A DNA stretch of 64,000 nt from Mucilaginibacter sp. SMC90 (GTDB lineage: Bacteria; Bacteroidota; Bacteroidia; Sphingobacteriales; Sphingobacteriaceae): the NCBI RefSeq assembly GCF_022811725.1, contig NZ_CP094527.1:7750001-7814000 (forward strand), given 5' to 3'. The first letter of the stretch is position 1, and every line of letters begins with the position of its first letter. Below are positions 17,985 through 26,874 of the stretch, piece by piece. Made by a program: the position numbers and the translations under genes. The notes beneath the pieces were generated by a model that was not told where the DNA came from, searched no databases, and saw nothing but the letters and a program-made list of their open reading frames with translations.

Positions 17985-18848
17985 TCACTCCAAAACCAAT
18001 TTTAATACATTTGAAAGTACCGGATTATGGTCATCCGTTCTCCAGTTGATATACAGGTCTGTTTTAAAAGGAAGCCTGATGAATCTTATTCCCGGGCTAT
18101 CATGGTAAATATAGGAATCTGGTAATACGGCTATACCAAGTCCTTTCCGTACCAGTGCAATAATTGTTGACCCAAACTCGGAATGCAGGTAATCATCGGG
18201 TATAATATCAAAAGACCTGAACATTTGCTGAATAATATCACTATAGCTGCTTCCTTCATCCCTTATGGGCAATATAAATTTTTGCTGCAAAAGGGTTTCT
18301 TTAGACAGATCCTCTATCGTATGATAAAAGTGATCTTCCGGAACTACAATTGACAGGTGATCGCTGTAAATTTTTTTTGATTTGATCCCCTGGGAAGTGT
18401 TGATATCCCTTGTAACCGACAGATCGATCTTATAATTTCTCAGATATTCCTGCTGACTTTCGTATCGCAGTTGCACCAGTTCAATCTGCAGCTTAGGAAA
18501 TGCATTTGAAATACGGTCGACCATATCCGGGATGATAGAACCAGAAATGGAATCGGGGTGGGCAATTCTTATTGTGCCGCTTTCTCCTAAATGGATCTGT
18601 TTGGCAAACTGGTGAATAAACTCAAGCTCGTTCAATTCAACCTCCCACTTCTCCTGCAAAAATTTACCTGCAGGGGTCAGTTTAACATTACGCTTATTAC
18701 GCTCAAATAACACCAGGCCTAACTCGCTCTCCAAAGATTGGATATGACGACTAAGGGCAGATTGTGTGATGTTCATCTTTCCGGCCGTATTCCAGAAATG
18801 AAGTTCCTGCGCCAGGGCTAAAAAATATTTGATCTGCAGCAAATCCAT
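17985..18848 (-). CDS. LysR family transcriptional regulator
   Basis: This regulator of about 287 residues has the LysR N-terminal winged helix (LQIKYFLALAQELHF, then ITQSALSRHIQSLESELGLVLFER). A periplasmic-binding-like effector domain follows from about residue 90. The start was set at MDLLQIKYFL, where family alignments begin; the longer ORF adds ten residues. It is divergent from a GNAT acetyltransferase and a DMT-family exporter, which are its likely targets. Confidence 0.9.
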   Translation of the reverse strand: MDLLQIKYFLALAQELHFWNTAGKMNITQSALSRHIQSLESELGLVLFERNKRNVKLTPAGKFLQEKWEVELNELEFIHQFAKQIHLGESGTIRIAHPDSISGSIIPDMVDRISNAFPKLQIELVQLRYESQQEYLRNYKIDLSVTRDINTSQGIKSKKIYSDHLSIVVPEDHFYHTIEDLSKETLLQQKFILPIRDEGSSYSDIIQQMFRSFDIIPDDYLHSEFGSTIIALVRKGLGIAVLPDSYIYHDSPGIRFIRLPFKTDLYINWRTDDHNPVLSNVLKLVLE

Positions 18849-18920
18849 TAATGCAATATATGCATTAATGGATGACAAAATAGCATTTTATCGCATTTAA
18901 TATCCTGGTAAATTCGTAGC

Positions 18921-19448
18921 ATGGAAAGTATAAAAATTGTTGACGCAACGCCGAAAGATGTTGTTCAACTTCAAAATATAGGTATAAAAACTTTTTCAGA
19001 AACGTTTTCGGCAGTTAACACCCCGGAAGATATGGCTAAATACCTTAGTGAGAGTTTTTCAATAAACAGGCTCACCGAAGAGCTAAGCAACAAATTATCA
19101 CAGTTTTATTTTGCCGTATTGGATCAGGAAGTTATAGGATACCTGAAGTTGAACGCAGGGCACGCGCAAACAGACCTTAAAGATCATGACGCGCTGGAAA
19201 TTGAGCGCATCTATGTATCCCAGGCATTTCATGGCAAAAAAGTTGGCCAGCTGCTTTACAATAAAGCCATGGAGGTTGCAAGGCAAACCGGCTGCCGGTA
19301 TGTATGGCTTGGCGTATGGGAAAATAATTTCAGGGCGATGAGCTTTTATAAGAAAAACGGTTTCGTGGATTTTGACAGGCACGTTTTCATGTTAGGCACC
19401 GATAAACAAATTGATATCATGATGAAAAAGGATCTATTAAACAATTGA
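18921..19448 (+). CDS. GNAT family N-acetyltransferase
   Basis: This 175-residue acetyl-CoA-dependent acetyltransferase has core strand LEIERIYVSQAFHGKKVGQLL, with the acetyl-CoA pyrophosphate loop at HGKKVG, and a C-terminal NFRAMSFYKKNGF motif. It resembles PaiA/spermidine-type acetyltransferases but the substrate is uncertain. The gene is divergent from a LysR regulator and followed after 3 bp by an EamA transporter, so the pair is likely an acetylation/export unit. Confidence 0.86.
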   Translation: MESIKIVDATPKDVVQLQNIGIKTFSETFSAVNTPEDMAKYLSESFSINRLTEELSNKLSQFYFAVLDQEVIGYLKLNAGHAQTDLKDHDALEIERIYVSQAFHGKKVGQLLYNKAMEVARQTGCRYVWLGVWENNFRAMSFYKKNGFVDFDRHVFMLGTDKQIDIMMKKDLLNN

Positions 19449-19451
19449 GAG

Positions 19452-20342
19452 ATGGATAAAAAGAATGTTTTCCTTTTACTGCTGATATTAGGCACAGCCT
19501 TTTGGGGCATATCATTTTCAGTAACTAAGCTGGCTATAGGCCATGCATCCTCGCTCACCTTTTTGTTTTACCGCTTTTTAGCAGCAACAATTGTTCTGTC
19601 TGTCATATTTGTGAAGCATTTAAGAACAATAAACTGGCATTCTGCTAAAACAGGGGCAATCCTTGCGGTCCCTCTTACCCTCGGAATCTATCTGCAAACC
19701 CTGGGGATAAAGTATAGCACCGCATCACAATGCTCTTTCGTGGCAGGTACATGTGTAATCATTATTCCCTTGCTAAAGGCGGTTTTTTATAATACCGTTG
19801 CGCCTGCAAAGATCTGGCTCGCGGCTGTAATTGCCCTGGCCGGTTTATCAGTTATTTCCTTGAATGCCAACTTTTCGGTTAGCATCGGCGATTTATATAC
19901 CATTAGTGGTGCCGTAGGCTTTGGCGTTTACCTCATCAAGGTAGAAAAGCTTTCCAGGGCAGATCATATCGCACATACTGTAGTGCCTATGTTTGCGGCA
20001 TGCGCCATGATCACCTGCTGCCTGGCATTGGTGGATACGAGCTCAAACTGGCTGCCTGAAAGTAACCAATTTTGGATGGGTATTGCTTATTGTGCGCTAT
20101 TTTCTACAGCTTACATGTACACCATTTCCAATATTTCGCAACGCTACCTGAGCGCCGAAAGGGTTGCCATAATATATCTTTTCGAGCCGGTGTTTGGCGC
20201 AATTGCCGCCTGTTTCATTTTAGGCGAACACCTAACCTGGCGGTTGTTTACAGGCGGAAGCCTGATTTTTGCAGCAACGCTCATTTCCGAATTGAAGTTT
20301 GACAGGAAAGCTGTTATACTTGAAGCAAATGCCATTGAATAG
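19452..20342 (+). CDS. EamA/DMT family transporter
   Basis: This 296-residue inner-membrane protein has about ten hydrophobic segments arranged as two EamA repeats. The first begins TAFWGISFSVTKLAIG and the second near GDLYTISGAVGFGVYLIKVEK. Members export metabolites or amino acids by proton antiport. It follows the acetyltransferase gene by 3 bp and probably forms an operon under the divergent LysR regulator. Confidence 0.87.
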   Translation: MDKKNVFLLLLILGTAFWGISFSVTKLAIGHASSLTFLFYRFLAATIVLSVIFVKHLRTINWHSAKTGAILAVPLTLGIYLQTLGIKYSTASQCSFVAGTCVIIIPLLKAVFYNTVAPAKIWLAAVIALAGLSVISLNANFSVSIGDLYTISGAVGFGVYLIKVEKLSRADHIAHTVVPMFAACAMITCCLALVDTSSNWLPESNQFWMGIAYCALFSTAYMYTISNISQRYLSAERVAIIYLFEPVFGAIAACFILGEHLTWRLFTGGSLIFAATLISELKFDRKAVILEANAIE

Positions 20343-20403
20343 ATGTGTTGCCGCTTGCAGCAATTTTCTAAAACATCACAGGAAAAAGAAATGAACTTGT
20401 AGT

Positions 20404-20411
20404 TACATTTG
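20404..20411 (+). promoter_or_regulatory. Putative -7 element (TACATTTG)
   Basis: This is an exact match to TAnnTTTG, 19 bases before the chosen ATG at 20430. No -33 element was confirmed. Confidence 0.35.
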
Positions 20412-20429
20412 AATCCAAATGTAAACTTA

Positions 20430-21866
20430 ATGGAAAGACGGGCTTTTTGTAAAAACTCCTTACTGGGCGGTGCTGCCGTATTAGCAAATCCTTTAATCGG
20501 CAAAGCCGGTGCTCTTGACCTTTTTTCGGCTAACAAACCTTCAGCCCTCATGGGCAACCGTTTTGTTACCTTTTGTATTATGATCCGTACCTCTCCATGG
20601 GAAGTATCGCGGGATGTAAAACTGATCAAAAGGGATGAAGGTTTTGCGCATACACTTGAAGTAGTACAGCATTTAAGGGAGATTTTTGCCAAAAACGTGC
20701 CCGGAGGCCGGCTAACCTGGGGCTTTACCTTAAATGCACTGGAAGATAAGCGGCCTAATTATGTTGATATCCGTAAATATGCAGCCGAATGCCGGCTTAA
20801 GTATGGCGATGAGATCTCCTACTTCCCGGGATATTTCCCGGCAATGTACCTCCCCCGTAAAAGGGTAAACCAGGAGATGACTGAAGCCCTGCAGCGCATA
20901 ACCGCCATGGCCGGTAATGGTTACCGGCCCAAAGCAATTATGGGCGGTTTTTTATCGGCCAATAACCTGGCTTATTTAGCCGAAAAAGAAAATATTCACG
21001 TAGCACATGCCGTGATCTGGAGCCAGCATGAAACAGATGGCGGCGGGGCCGATGGCTCACCCTCCTACCCTTTCTATCCATCAAAGCAACATTTTTGTAA
21101 ACCGGCACAGGGTAAAAGCGACTTTATCGACTGTGTAAACCTGGACGGCTGGAGCGTTGATTTTTTGTGTGCCCTTCAAAGCGGAAACGTGTGGGGCACA
21201 ACGCCATTTAACGGGGCTGCAAGTCGCCGGGGCGTTGGCCCTATTGAAACCTACGGTGATTGGGGCCTGGATATAGGCCATTATTCGGTCATGCATACAC
21301 AGGCCATCCATTTTGACAGGGGCTTTGAGCTTAACGGCTTTGGCTGGGTGCCCAACATTTGGGAAGCAGCACTGGTTAAAATAGCCGAGCGAAAAAATTG
21401 GGACGATACCCTTGCCTACAGGGCATTAGATAAATGGACGGGAGACACCGTAAAACGTTGGCCGGATGTTAAATTCGTCACTTTTGGTGAATATGGCGAA
21501 ATCTGGCACGATCATTACCGTGACAATAGCCAATGGAATTACCGCTTTGAAGAAAAAGGGCTTGGGATAGGCAACTCCTGGGGCAACGAGGAGATCAAGT
21601 GGTATATGAACAAGGAGTTTCGCCTGGCTACTTTGAGAAACTGGCATAAAAACGGCCCGGAAATGGTAGTAGATTTTACACGTTATGACCTGCCGGCAAA
21701 AGAACCGGCCGATCCATCACCTGAAAAACCGGTAAAAGACTGGAGCCTCATGAACCGCATCAATCAAAAAGGTGTAAGGCCACAGGATACCCCGGTATTA
21801 TTAAGCGCGCTTGGAAATGACGAAAAAGATATGATTGCGCGGCATTATCCCGGGTTGTTTAAATAA
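20430..21866 (+). CDS. Tat-exported protein of unknown function (possibly DUF3863 type)
   Basis: This 478-residue protein begins with a twin-arginine signal: RRAFCKN followed by a hydrophobic stretch with GGAAVLA. The mature part is rich in Trp, Tyr and His and resembles the (alpha/beta) barrel-type family seen in Bacteroides carbohydrate loci (tentatively DUF3863/DUF3864), which is glycosidase- or deacetylase-like. No catalytic residues can be assigned with confidence. The start was set at MERRAF; the upstream TTG adds seven residues. It stands alone. Confidence 0.65.
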   Translation: MERRAFCKNSLLGGAAVLANPLIGKAGALDLFSANKPSALMGNRFVTFCIMIRTSPWEVSRDVKLIKRDEGFAHTLEVVQHLREIFAKNVPGGRLTWGFTLNALEDKRPNYVDIRKYAAECRLKYGDEISYFPGYFPAMYLPRKRVNQEMTEALQRITAMAGNGYRPKAIMGGFLSANNLAYLAEKENIHVAHAVIWSQHETDGGGADGSPSYPFYPSKQHFCKPAQGKSDFIDCVNLDGWSVDFLCALQSGNVWGTTPFNGAASRRGVGPIETYGDWGLDIGHYSVMHTQAIHFDRGFELNGFGWVPNIWEAALVKIAERKNWDDTLAYRALDKWTGDTVKRWPDVKFVTFGEYGEIWHDHYRDNSQWNYRFEEKGLGIGNSWGNEEIKWYMNKEFRLATLRNWHKNGPEMVVDFTRYDLPAKEPADPSPEKPVKDWSLMNRINQKGVRPQDTPVLLSALGNDEKDMIARHYPGLFK

Positions 21867-21902
21867 ACCAAGGTAGTAGTTTATCATCGGCTTGGCTCCT
21901 CT

Positions 21903-22430
21903 TTATTTGGTAGTTTGAGCGCCCATTTTTATACCTAATTTTTCATACTCAATATCGTTGGACTCCCATAATTCTATCTTGTTGCCCTCAACATCCATGA
22001 TATGAACAAATTTGCCATAGTCAACGGTCTCAATTGTATCAACTATAGCTACACCTTCTTTTTTGAGCTGTGTTACGAGTGCCGTCAAATCTGCAACACG
22101 ATAGTTAACCATAAAATCTTTATCAGAAGGTGCAAAGTATTTGGTTTTTTCATTAAAAGGGCTCCATTGGGTAAATCCCTTTTTTAGCGTATCGGCACCT
22201 TGCCTCCATTCAAACACAGCACCGTACTGATTTGTCTGTAACCCCAGGTGCTCCTTATACCAGGCCCTAACCTTAGCAGGTTCTTTACATTTAAAAAAGA
22301 TACCACCAATGCCGGTTACCCTTTTTAATTCGGCAGGTTGGTGGGTTGATGCAGTCAGGGCAGCTTTAAAGGCAAACCCGGAGCCAAATGAGGCAGCAAT
22401 GAGCAGCAGGATAAGGGTAGTTTTTTTCAT
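21903..22430 (-). CDS. VOC family (glyoxalase-like) secreted protein
   Basis: This 175-residue protein has a signal peptide (LILLLIAASFGSGFAF) and one vicinal-oxygen-chelate domain. VTGIGGIFFKCKEPAKVRAW starts the first beta-alpha-beta module, and VHIMDVEGNKIELWE carries the usual metal-ligand Glu in the last strand. Function is unknown; relatives include lactoylglutathione lyase and bleomycin-resistance-like folds. Export to the periplasm is unusual but common in Bacteroidota paralogs. Confidence 0.82.
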   Translation of the reverse strand: MKKTTLILLLIAASFGSGFAFKAALTASTHQPAELKRVTGIGGIFFKCKEPAKVRAWYKEHLGLQTNQYGAVFEWRQGADTLKKGFTQWSPFNEKTKYFAPSDKDFMVNYRVADLTALVTQLKKEGVAIVDTIETVDYGKFVHIMDVEGNKIELWESNDIEYEKLGIKMGAQTTK

Positions 22431-22516
22431 GACCAGTTATAGTTAAGCTTGTTTGCGTTTGCTTTAATTAGTTAATGAAATTTAAAGTATTTGAAAAGCA
22501 AAACAAAACGATAAAT

Positions 22517-22552
22517 GAGAAAGCCCCAAATCTTCCAATTTGAGGCCTTCTC
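22517..22552 (-). terminator. Terminator-like hairpin after the MFS gene
   Basis: GAGAAAGCCCCAAAT pairs with ATTTGAGGCCTTCTC at 13 of 15 positions. T-rich sequence follows on the minus strand. Confidence 0.55.
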
Positions 22553-22599
22553 AAAACGCTTGTCTTCAATGAGACTTAAAGCATTAACATGCTTTCTAC

Positions 22600-23895
22600 T
22601 TATTCAACCTGTTGTTTCATCAATTTTTTAGCCCCAATTAAAGCTAACAACGTAACTACTGAAGCTGCTGTTAAGTAGTAACCTACATAGGCAAGTCCAT
22701 AGTTATGTGCCAGCATAGTTGCCATATATGGTGTAAGCGATGCACCTAAAATACCGGCCAGGGTAAAAGCCAGCGAAGCGCCGGTATAACGCACTGCCGG
22801 CGGAAAGATTCCAGCAAGCGCCGTACCTATCGGCCCGTAGGTGAGCCCCATCAAAAACATCCCTATCGACAAAAATATAGCGGTCATGATTAAACTGCCG
22901 GTAGTAAATAATGATGCAAAAACAAGCCCAAACGCTATAATGCATATTGTTGCCACAATTAGCATGTTGTTACGCCCATACTTATCTGCCAGCACGGCCG
23001 ACAATGGAATACCTATGCCAAATGCCACCATTGATATCATCTGTATGATCAGGAAGGCGCTTTTAGTATAATGCAGCGCTGTAGTGCCCCAGCTTAGTGT
23101 AAACACTGTCATCAAATAAAACAACAGGAAAGTGGTAACAGTTGCCAGCGTGCCTAAGGTAATGGCTGCAGTATGCTTTATTAAAACATCTACAATCGGT
23201 ACTTTTGAGCGCTCTTCTTTATTAACCATCTTCATAAACTCCGGAGTTTCGGATATTTTTAACCTCACAAAAAGCCCAACCCAAACCAATAATGCACTTG
23301 CAATAAACGGGATGCGCCAGCCATAGGTTATGAAATTATCTTCGCTCATGGTTTTGCTGAGGATAAAAAACGTACCACTCGATAGCAGAAACCCAATAGG
23401 TGCACCTAACTGCGGAAACATGCCATACCACGCTTTTTTATTTGCAGGGGCATTTTCTGTTGCCAGTAATACCGCACCGCCCCATTCCCCGCCTAAACCA
23501 AGCCCTTGCCCAAAACGGAACAGGGCAAGCAATATTGGTGCTGCAATACCTATAGAAGCATAACCAGGCAAAAGCCCGATAGCAACGGTTGACGGCCCCA
23601 TGGTTAGTAATGCCGCAACCAATGTAGCTTTACGTCCTTTATGGTCGCCAAAGTGCCCAAATATAGCAGCCCCTATTGGTCGTGCAAGAAAGGCCAGTGC
23701 AAAAGTTGCCAGTGATTCGAGCGTTGCCGATGTTGGATCGGCGGCAGGGAAAAATAATTTAGGGAATACCAGCACCGCGGCGGTGGCATAAATATAAAAA
23801 TCAAAAAACTCAATGGTTGTACCAATAAGGCTTGCAGTAAGGATCCGGCTAACCGGGTTTGCTGCGGAAGGTTGCTGATTCATAGCCTCAAACAT
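22600..23895 (-). CDS. MFS transporter, metabolite:H+ symporter family
   Basis: This protein of about 431 residues has 12 hydrophobic segments. The metabolite/H+ symporter signatures are IGTTIEFFDFYIYATAA in helix 1, FGHFGDHKGRK in loop 2-3 and RFGQGLGLGGEWGGA in helix 4. Relatives such as KgtP, ProP and ShiA take up dicarboxylates, betaine/proline or shikimate; the substrate here is unknown. The start was set at MFEAMNQQ; MNQQ at 23883 is equally possible and an upstream start at 23937 is unlikely. Confidence 0.87.
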   Translation of the reverse strand: MFEAMNQQPSAANPVSRILTASLIGTTIEFFDFYIYATAAVLVFPKLFFPAADPTSATLESLATFALAFLARPIGAAIFGHFGDHKGRKATLVAALLTMGPSTVAIGLLPGYASIGIAAPILLALFRFGQGLGLGGEWGGAVLLATENAPANKKAWYGMFPQLGAPIGFLLSSGTFFILSKTMSEDNFITYGWRIPFIASALLVWVGLFVRLKISETPEFMKMVNKEERSKVPIVDVLIKHTAAITLGTLATVTTFLLFYLMTVFTLSWGTTALHYTKSAFLIIQMISMVAFGIGIPLSAVLADKYGRNNMLIVATICIIAFGLVFASLFTTGSLIMTAIFLSIGMFLMGLTYGPIGTALAGIFPPAVRYTGASLAFTLAGILGASLTPYMATMLAHNYGLAYVGYYLTAASVVTLLALIGAKKLMKQQVE

Positions 23896-24032
23896 ATCAA
23901 ATTTGAGGGAATGTGCAAATACGATGAACAGGAACATCCTTCACCCAGGAGGAGATTTGAAAGAAATATTGACCTACAGGCTTTATATTGGCGATATAAA
24001 TTTCATCTCTCTTTTTCTTTCGATTGATATAT

Positions 24033-24062
24033 TTGAGGCTTTTCATTTTCGTAGCGGGAGCA
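24033..24062. repeat. 30-bp direct repeat containing a tRNA-Met 3' end fragment (att-like)
   Basis: It matches 25599-25628 exactly over 30 bp. It includes part of the tRNA terminator stem and the last ~12 nt of the initiator tRNA. It is the distal boundary of a 1.6-kb segment next to the intact tRNA. Confidence 0.8.
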
Positions 24063-24086
24063 ATATTTGCATTGATGATCTTCAGG

Positions 24087-24236
24087 TTATAGATTAAGCC
24101 CTTCAAACCTTGCTATCGCCAGACCAACAAATTTTTCATTCGAAAACAGTGTTTGCTTTCTGTTTCTCCTTCCTATTAAATGCGTTAGTATTTCATCCAG
24201 GTTTTTAGTCTTAAACTTAACAGATAGGAAATCCAT
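24087..24236 (-). CDS. Small hypothetical ORF (49 codons)
   Basis: ATG at 24236 opens a frame ending at TAA 24087. It is charged and coding-like (MDFLSVKF, then HLIGRRNRK and FVGLAIARFEG). It lies inside the segment bounded by the tRNA-fragment repeat, downstream of the glycosyltransferase-like gene. No family is recognised. It could be the remnant C-terminus of a longer gene. Confidence 0.3.
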   Translation of the reverse strand: MDFLSVKFKTKNLDEILTHLIGRRNRKQTLFSNEKFVGLAIARFEGLNL

Positions 24237-24347
24237 GGCAGATCATAGCTCCAGCCCAAAAGCAGAATAAAAACTGTATAAAAAACTTTTCATTTTATAA
24301 GCACGCTTTTCATGAGCGAGAGATAACGGAATATAATCTGAATAGCA

Positions 24348-25127
24348 TCATTCAATTTCCGCCCAGGATCGGAAACTATGCCAGTGGCTAATGGGGCAAA
24401 GCCATTTTTTTTCAGTATGTGTTGCAAACCCTGGTATTGGTGTGATCAGGCTTCTTTTTTTTACATTCCTTCTCATTATAAACAATCTGAGCAGCTCCTT
24501 TTTGGACCGGCCTAATAATCTGAGTTTTTGTTTCGTCAATATTTGAAAGGCAAAAAAATCTTCAGGACAGGCTTTGTTGGTGAAATACCACCAAATTTCT
24601 TTATCCTCCGTTATAGTTTTTACACTTGCGGCAAAAGTCATCGTTGTAGAACCTGTCCTTTTCCAGTGATAGTTGCCCGAGAATAAGACACTTGTCAATT
24701 CACCGCCGTCTTCGACATATGGGTTAGGGCCATGATCGCTGAAATTGATATACTTATCGGGGTGGTCATATAAACTGACGTAATCTGCAATCCCTAAACC
24801 CTCTTGGAGGGCTTTGGACGCAAAGGGAAGATGGATGTAGTCGTCTTCAACGAAGTAAACGAAATCTTCTTGCTTGAAGCAATCAATTGAATATTGGACG
24901 ATATGTCGAAAAGATCCCGAGTTTCCCAGGGATGTTATTATCGGCTCTATACCTAATGCTTTAATATCTTCAATAGTATTGCTGCTGCAGTTGTCGGCGA
25001 ATACTAATAAACTATCAATATCAAATTCAGTTATAAAATTAACAAGACAACGAAGTTTTGTGAAGATATGTAGTTTGTCCTTAGGGTTACTACTATCGGA
25101 TATACGATATAAATAGTGAATTTTCAT
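24348..25127 (-). CDS. Glycosyltransferase-like protein
   Basis: The 259-residue protein looks like a GT-A fold. It has an N-terminal beta-alpha region (DSLLVFADNCS), then DFVYFVEDDYIHLP with an acidic metal-binding motif, then HWKRTGSTTMTF and CPEDFFAFQ where acceptor-site residues lie. Donor and acceptor are unknown. The gene lies within the 1.6-kb segment between the tRNA fragment and the second initiator tRNA, so it may be a transferred gene. No other polysaccharide genes are next to it. Confidence 0.6.
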   Translation of the reverse strand: MKIHYLYRISDSSNPKDKLHIFTKLRCLVNFITEFDIDSLLVFADNCSSNTIEDIKALGIEPIITSLGNSGSFRHIVQYSIDCFKQEDFVYFVEDDYIHLPFASKALQEGLGIADYVSLYDHPDKYINFSDHGPNPYVEDGGELTSVLFSGNYHWKRTGSTTMTFAASVKTITEDKEIWWYFTNKACPEDFFAFQILTKQKLRLLGRSKKELLRLFIMRRNVKKRSLITPIPGFATHTEKKWLCPISHWHSFRSWAEIE

Positions 25128-25365
25128 GTTTAAATAGGATAATTACCGACTTGCTGTCCGTAATCAATTTGAAATGAAAGTTGATTGTCAAATATAGCAA
25201 AGACACACGGATTTTGAACTTGTTCATATTAATGAAGGTAGTTTCTTTACCAATGAGGGGACTGAAAAATATTGCTGCCTGCCGCAATGAATGGCATGGA
25301 GGCGATACTTTCGGTGATAATTGCTAAACTATGATTGAGGTGGGTGGATCGGCCCGAGGTCGGGG
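25128..25365. other. Intergenic stretch without a recognisable gene
   Basis: It contains only short broken frames. It probably includes the promoter region of the minus-strand glycosyltransferase-like gene. Nothing else stands out. Confidence 0.5.
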
Positions 25366-25584
25366 TTATTTAGAATAAAATTTAAGTAATATTACAGGCC
25401 ATAATGAGATCAAATTAACATTTACTTCATTCAGTGTTACTCCAGGTTTAAACAGCACGTCATGATAAAATGCAGCAGGCGGAATGGTTGCAATAATTAT
25501 CGCAATGGCAACCATAAGTTTCCAGGCAATAAAGGCAGCAATGGCTAACCCGGTGAAAAGTTTGAAAAATGAATAAAAAAAGCC
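25366..25584 (-). pseudogene. Membrane-protein C-terminal remnant next to the tRNA
   Basis: On the minus strand one frame reads about 72 codons to a TAA with clear protein character: a hydrophobic helix (GLAIAAFIAWKLMVAIAII), then PPAAFYHDVLFKPG and a second hydrophobic stretch near the end. Its 5' end is a TGA inside the tRNA terminator and there is no suitable early start codon. This suggests the tail of a gene whose beginning was lost when the tRNA-adjacent segment formed. A short gene starting at the internal ATG at 25536 is the alternative. Confidence 0.4.
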
Positions 25585-25609
25585 TCAAATCTTTCGACTT
25601 GAGGCTTTT
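25576..25609 (-). terminator. Terminator downstream of the second initiator tRNA
   Basis: GCCTCAAG and the opposing TTTGAGGC pair on the minus strand, followed by seven T. Part of it is repeated at 24033. Confidence 0.8.
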
Positions 25610-25617
25610 CATTTTCG

Positions 25618-25628
<11 letters not shown>
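25599..25628. repeat. 30-bp direct repeat, tRNA-proximal copy
   Basis: This is an exact copy of 24033-24062, overlapping the 3' end of the intact initiator tRNA at 25618-25690. Confidence 0.8.
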
Positions 25629-25690
<62 letters not shown>

Positions 25691-25775
25691 CTGTATTGTG
25701 CTATATATTTAAGATCCGGACATAACCCCGGAAAGGTCCTTCCAATTATCAAAATGCAAATTTGCACTCCGTTTT

Positions 25776-25818
25776 AATTGGACTGCAAAGATATAATTCG
25801 TTTCTTTGCAGTCCAAAT
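25776..25818. repeat. Inverted repeat upstream of era
   Basis: AATTGGACTGCAAAGA and TCTTTGCAGTCCAAAT are complementary at 15 of 16 positions with an 11-nt centre. It lies directly before the era start codon at 25839. Confidence 0.75.
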
Positions 25819-25838
25819 ATATTTTTAATTATTTTTCT

Positions 25839-26714
25839 ATGGCTCATCAGGCAGGTTTTGTAAGTATAATAGGTAAACCCAACGCAGGGAAATCAACCCT
25901 TATGAACGCGCTGGTGGGCGAAACAATGTCCATCATCACTCCTAAAGCACAAACTACGCGTCACCGTATCTTGGGTATTGTGAATGATGAAAACTACCAG
26001 ATCGTGTTTTCGGACACGCCCGGTGTTATCAAACCGCACTATGCCCTGCACGAGAGCATGATGCACCAGGTTGACGGCTCTATTGTTGATGCCGACCTTA
26101 TTTTGCTGGTTACCGACATTTATGAGGAGTACGACGAGGCAGATGTTCTAAAAAAACTGGAACGTTCTGAAGCGCCTCTTGCCATCCTGATCAATAAAAT
26201 TGACCAAAGTGATGAGGAAACCGTAAAAAAGAAAGTTGAGTTTTGGCAGGAGAAACTAAACCCTAAAGCCATCTTCGCCATATCGGCATTGCACGGGCAC
26301 AATATTAAGGCTATTATGGATTTTGTGATCGGAAACCTGCCCGAGCATGCGGCCTATTACGAAAAAGATGCACTGACCGATCGTAATGACCGCTTCTTTG
26401 CTTCCGAAATGATCCGCGAGCAGGTATTTAAACAATACAAAAAAGAAATCCCTTACAGCACCGAGGTTATTGTAACGGCCTTTATAGAAGGCGAGAAACT
26501 TTACCGCATCAGTGCCGAGATCATTGTTGAGCGCGAATCGCAAAAAAACATCATCATCGGTAAAAACGGTGAAATGCTGAAAATAGTAGGCACTTACGCC
26601 CGTCGCTCCATGGAAGACTTTTTCCAGAAAAAAATCTTCCTGGAAACGTTTGTAAAAGTAATCCCCGACTGGCGCACCAAAAAGAATTACCTCAAACAAT
26701 TCGGGTACGAATAG
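25839..26714 (+). CDS. era: GTPase Era
   Basis: This 291-residue protein has the normal Era length. Era binds the 3' end of 16S rRNA and assists 30S subunit maturation. G1 is GKPNAGKS, G3 DTPG and G4 NKID. The C-terminal KH domain has the GxxG loop in IGKNGEML, preceded by the EGEKLYRI strand. The start was set at MAHQAGFVS; a TTG at 25806 would add 11 residues lying in the inverted repeat. der follows about 160 bp downstream. Confidence 0.97.
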   Translation: MAHQAGFVSIIGKPNAGKSTLMNALVGETMSIITPKAQTTRHRILGIVNDENYQIVFSDTPGVIKPHYALHESMMHQVDGSIVDADLILLVTDIYEEYDEADVLKKLERSEAPLAILINKIDQSDEETVKKKVEFWQEKLNPKAIFAISALHGHNIKAIMDFVIGNLPEHAAYYEKDALTDRNDRFFASEMIREQVFKQYKKEIPYSTEVIVTAFIEGEKLYRISAEIIVERESQKNIIIGKNGEMLKIVGTYARRSMEDFFQKKIFLETFVKVIPDWRTKKNYLKQFGYE

Positions 26715-26729
26715 GAAGAACAGAATCAA

Positions 26730-26868
26730 GACTTTTAGAATCAGGATGCAGGATAATCCAACATCTTGACCTATCATTAATAAAAATTAAAAATTTCGTA
26801 GAAGCAGTTGTTAAGTTAGATAGATTTGTATTCCTGAATCTTGATTTCTTGCATCCCGACTCTTAATA
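26730..26868. repeat. Imperfect word-repeat spacer between era and der
   Basis: The spacer contains shuffled short words such as AATCAAGA, ATCAGGATGCA and, inverted, TGAATCTTGATT and TTGCATCC. It resembles other low-complexity inverted spacers in this window. No gene was seen. Confidence 0.5.
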
Positions 26869-26874
26869 AAAAAT

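Noticed and set aside
23897..24106. Short ORF near the MFS start and tRNA fragment
   Set aside because: It runs through the tRNA-fragment repeat and overlaps the small ORF at 24087 in another frame, with no recognisable protein features.
26256..26777. Antisense ORF opposite era
   Set aside because: It is complementary to the KH-domain coding region of Era and lacks any coding motif.
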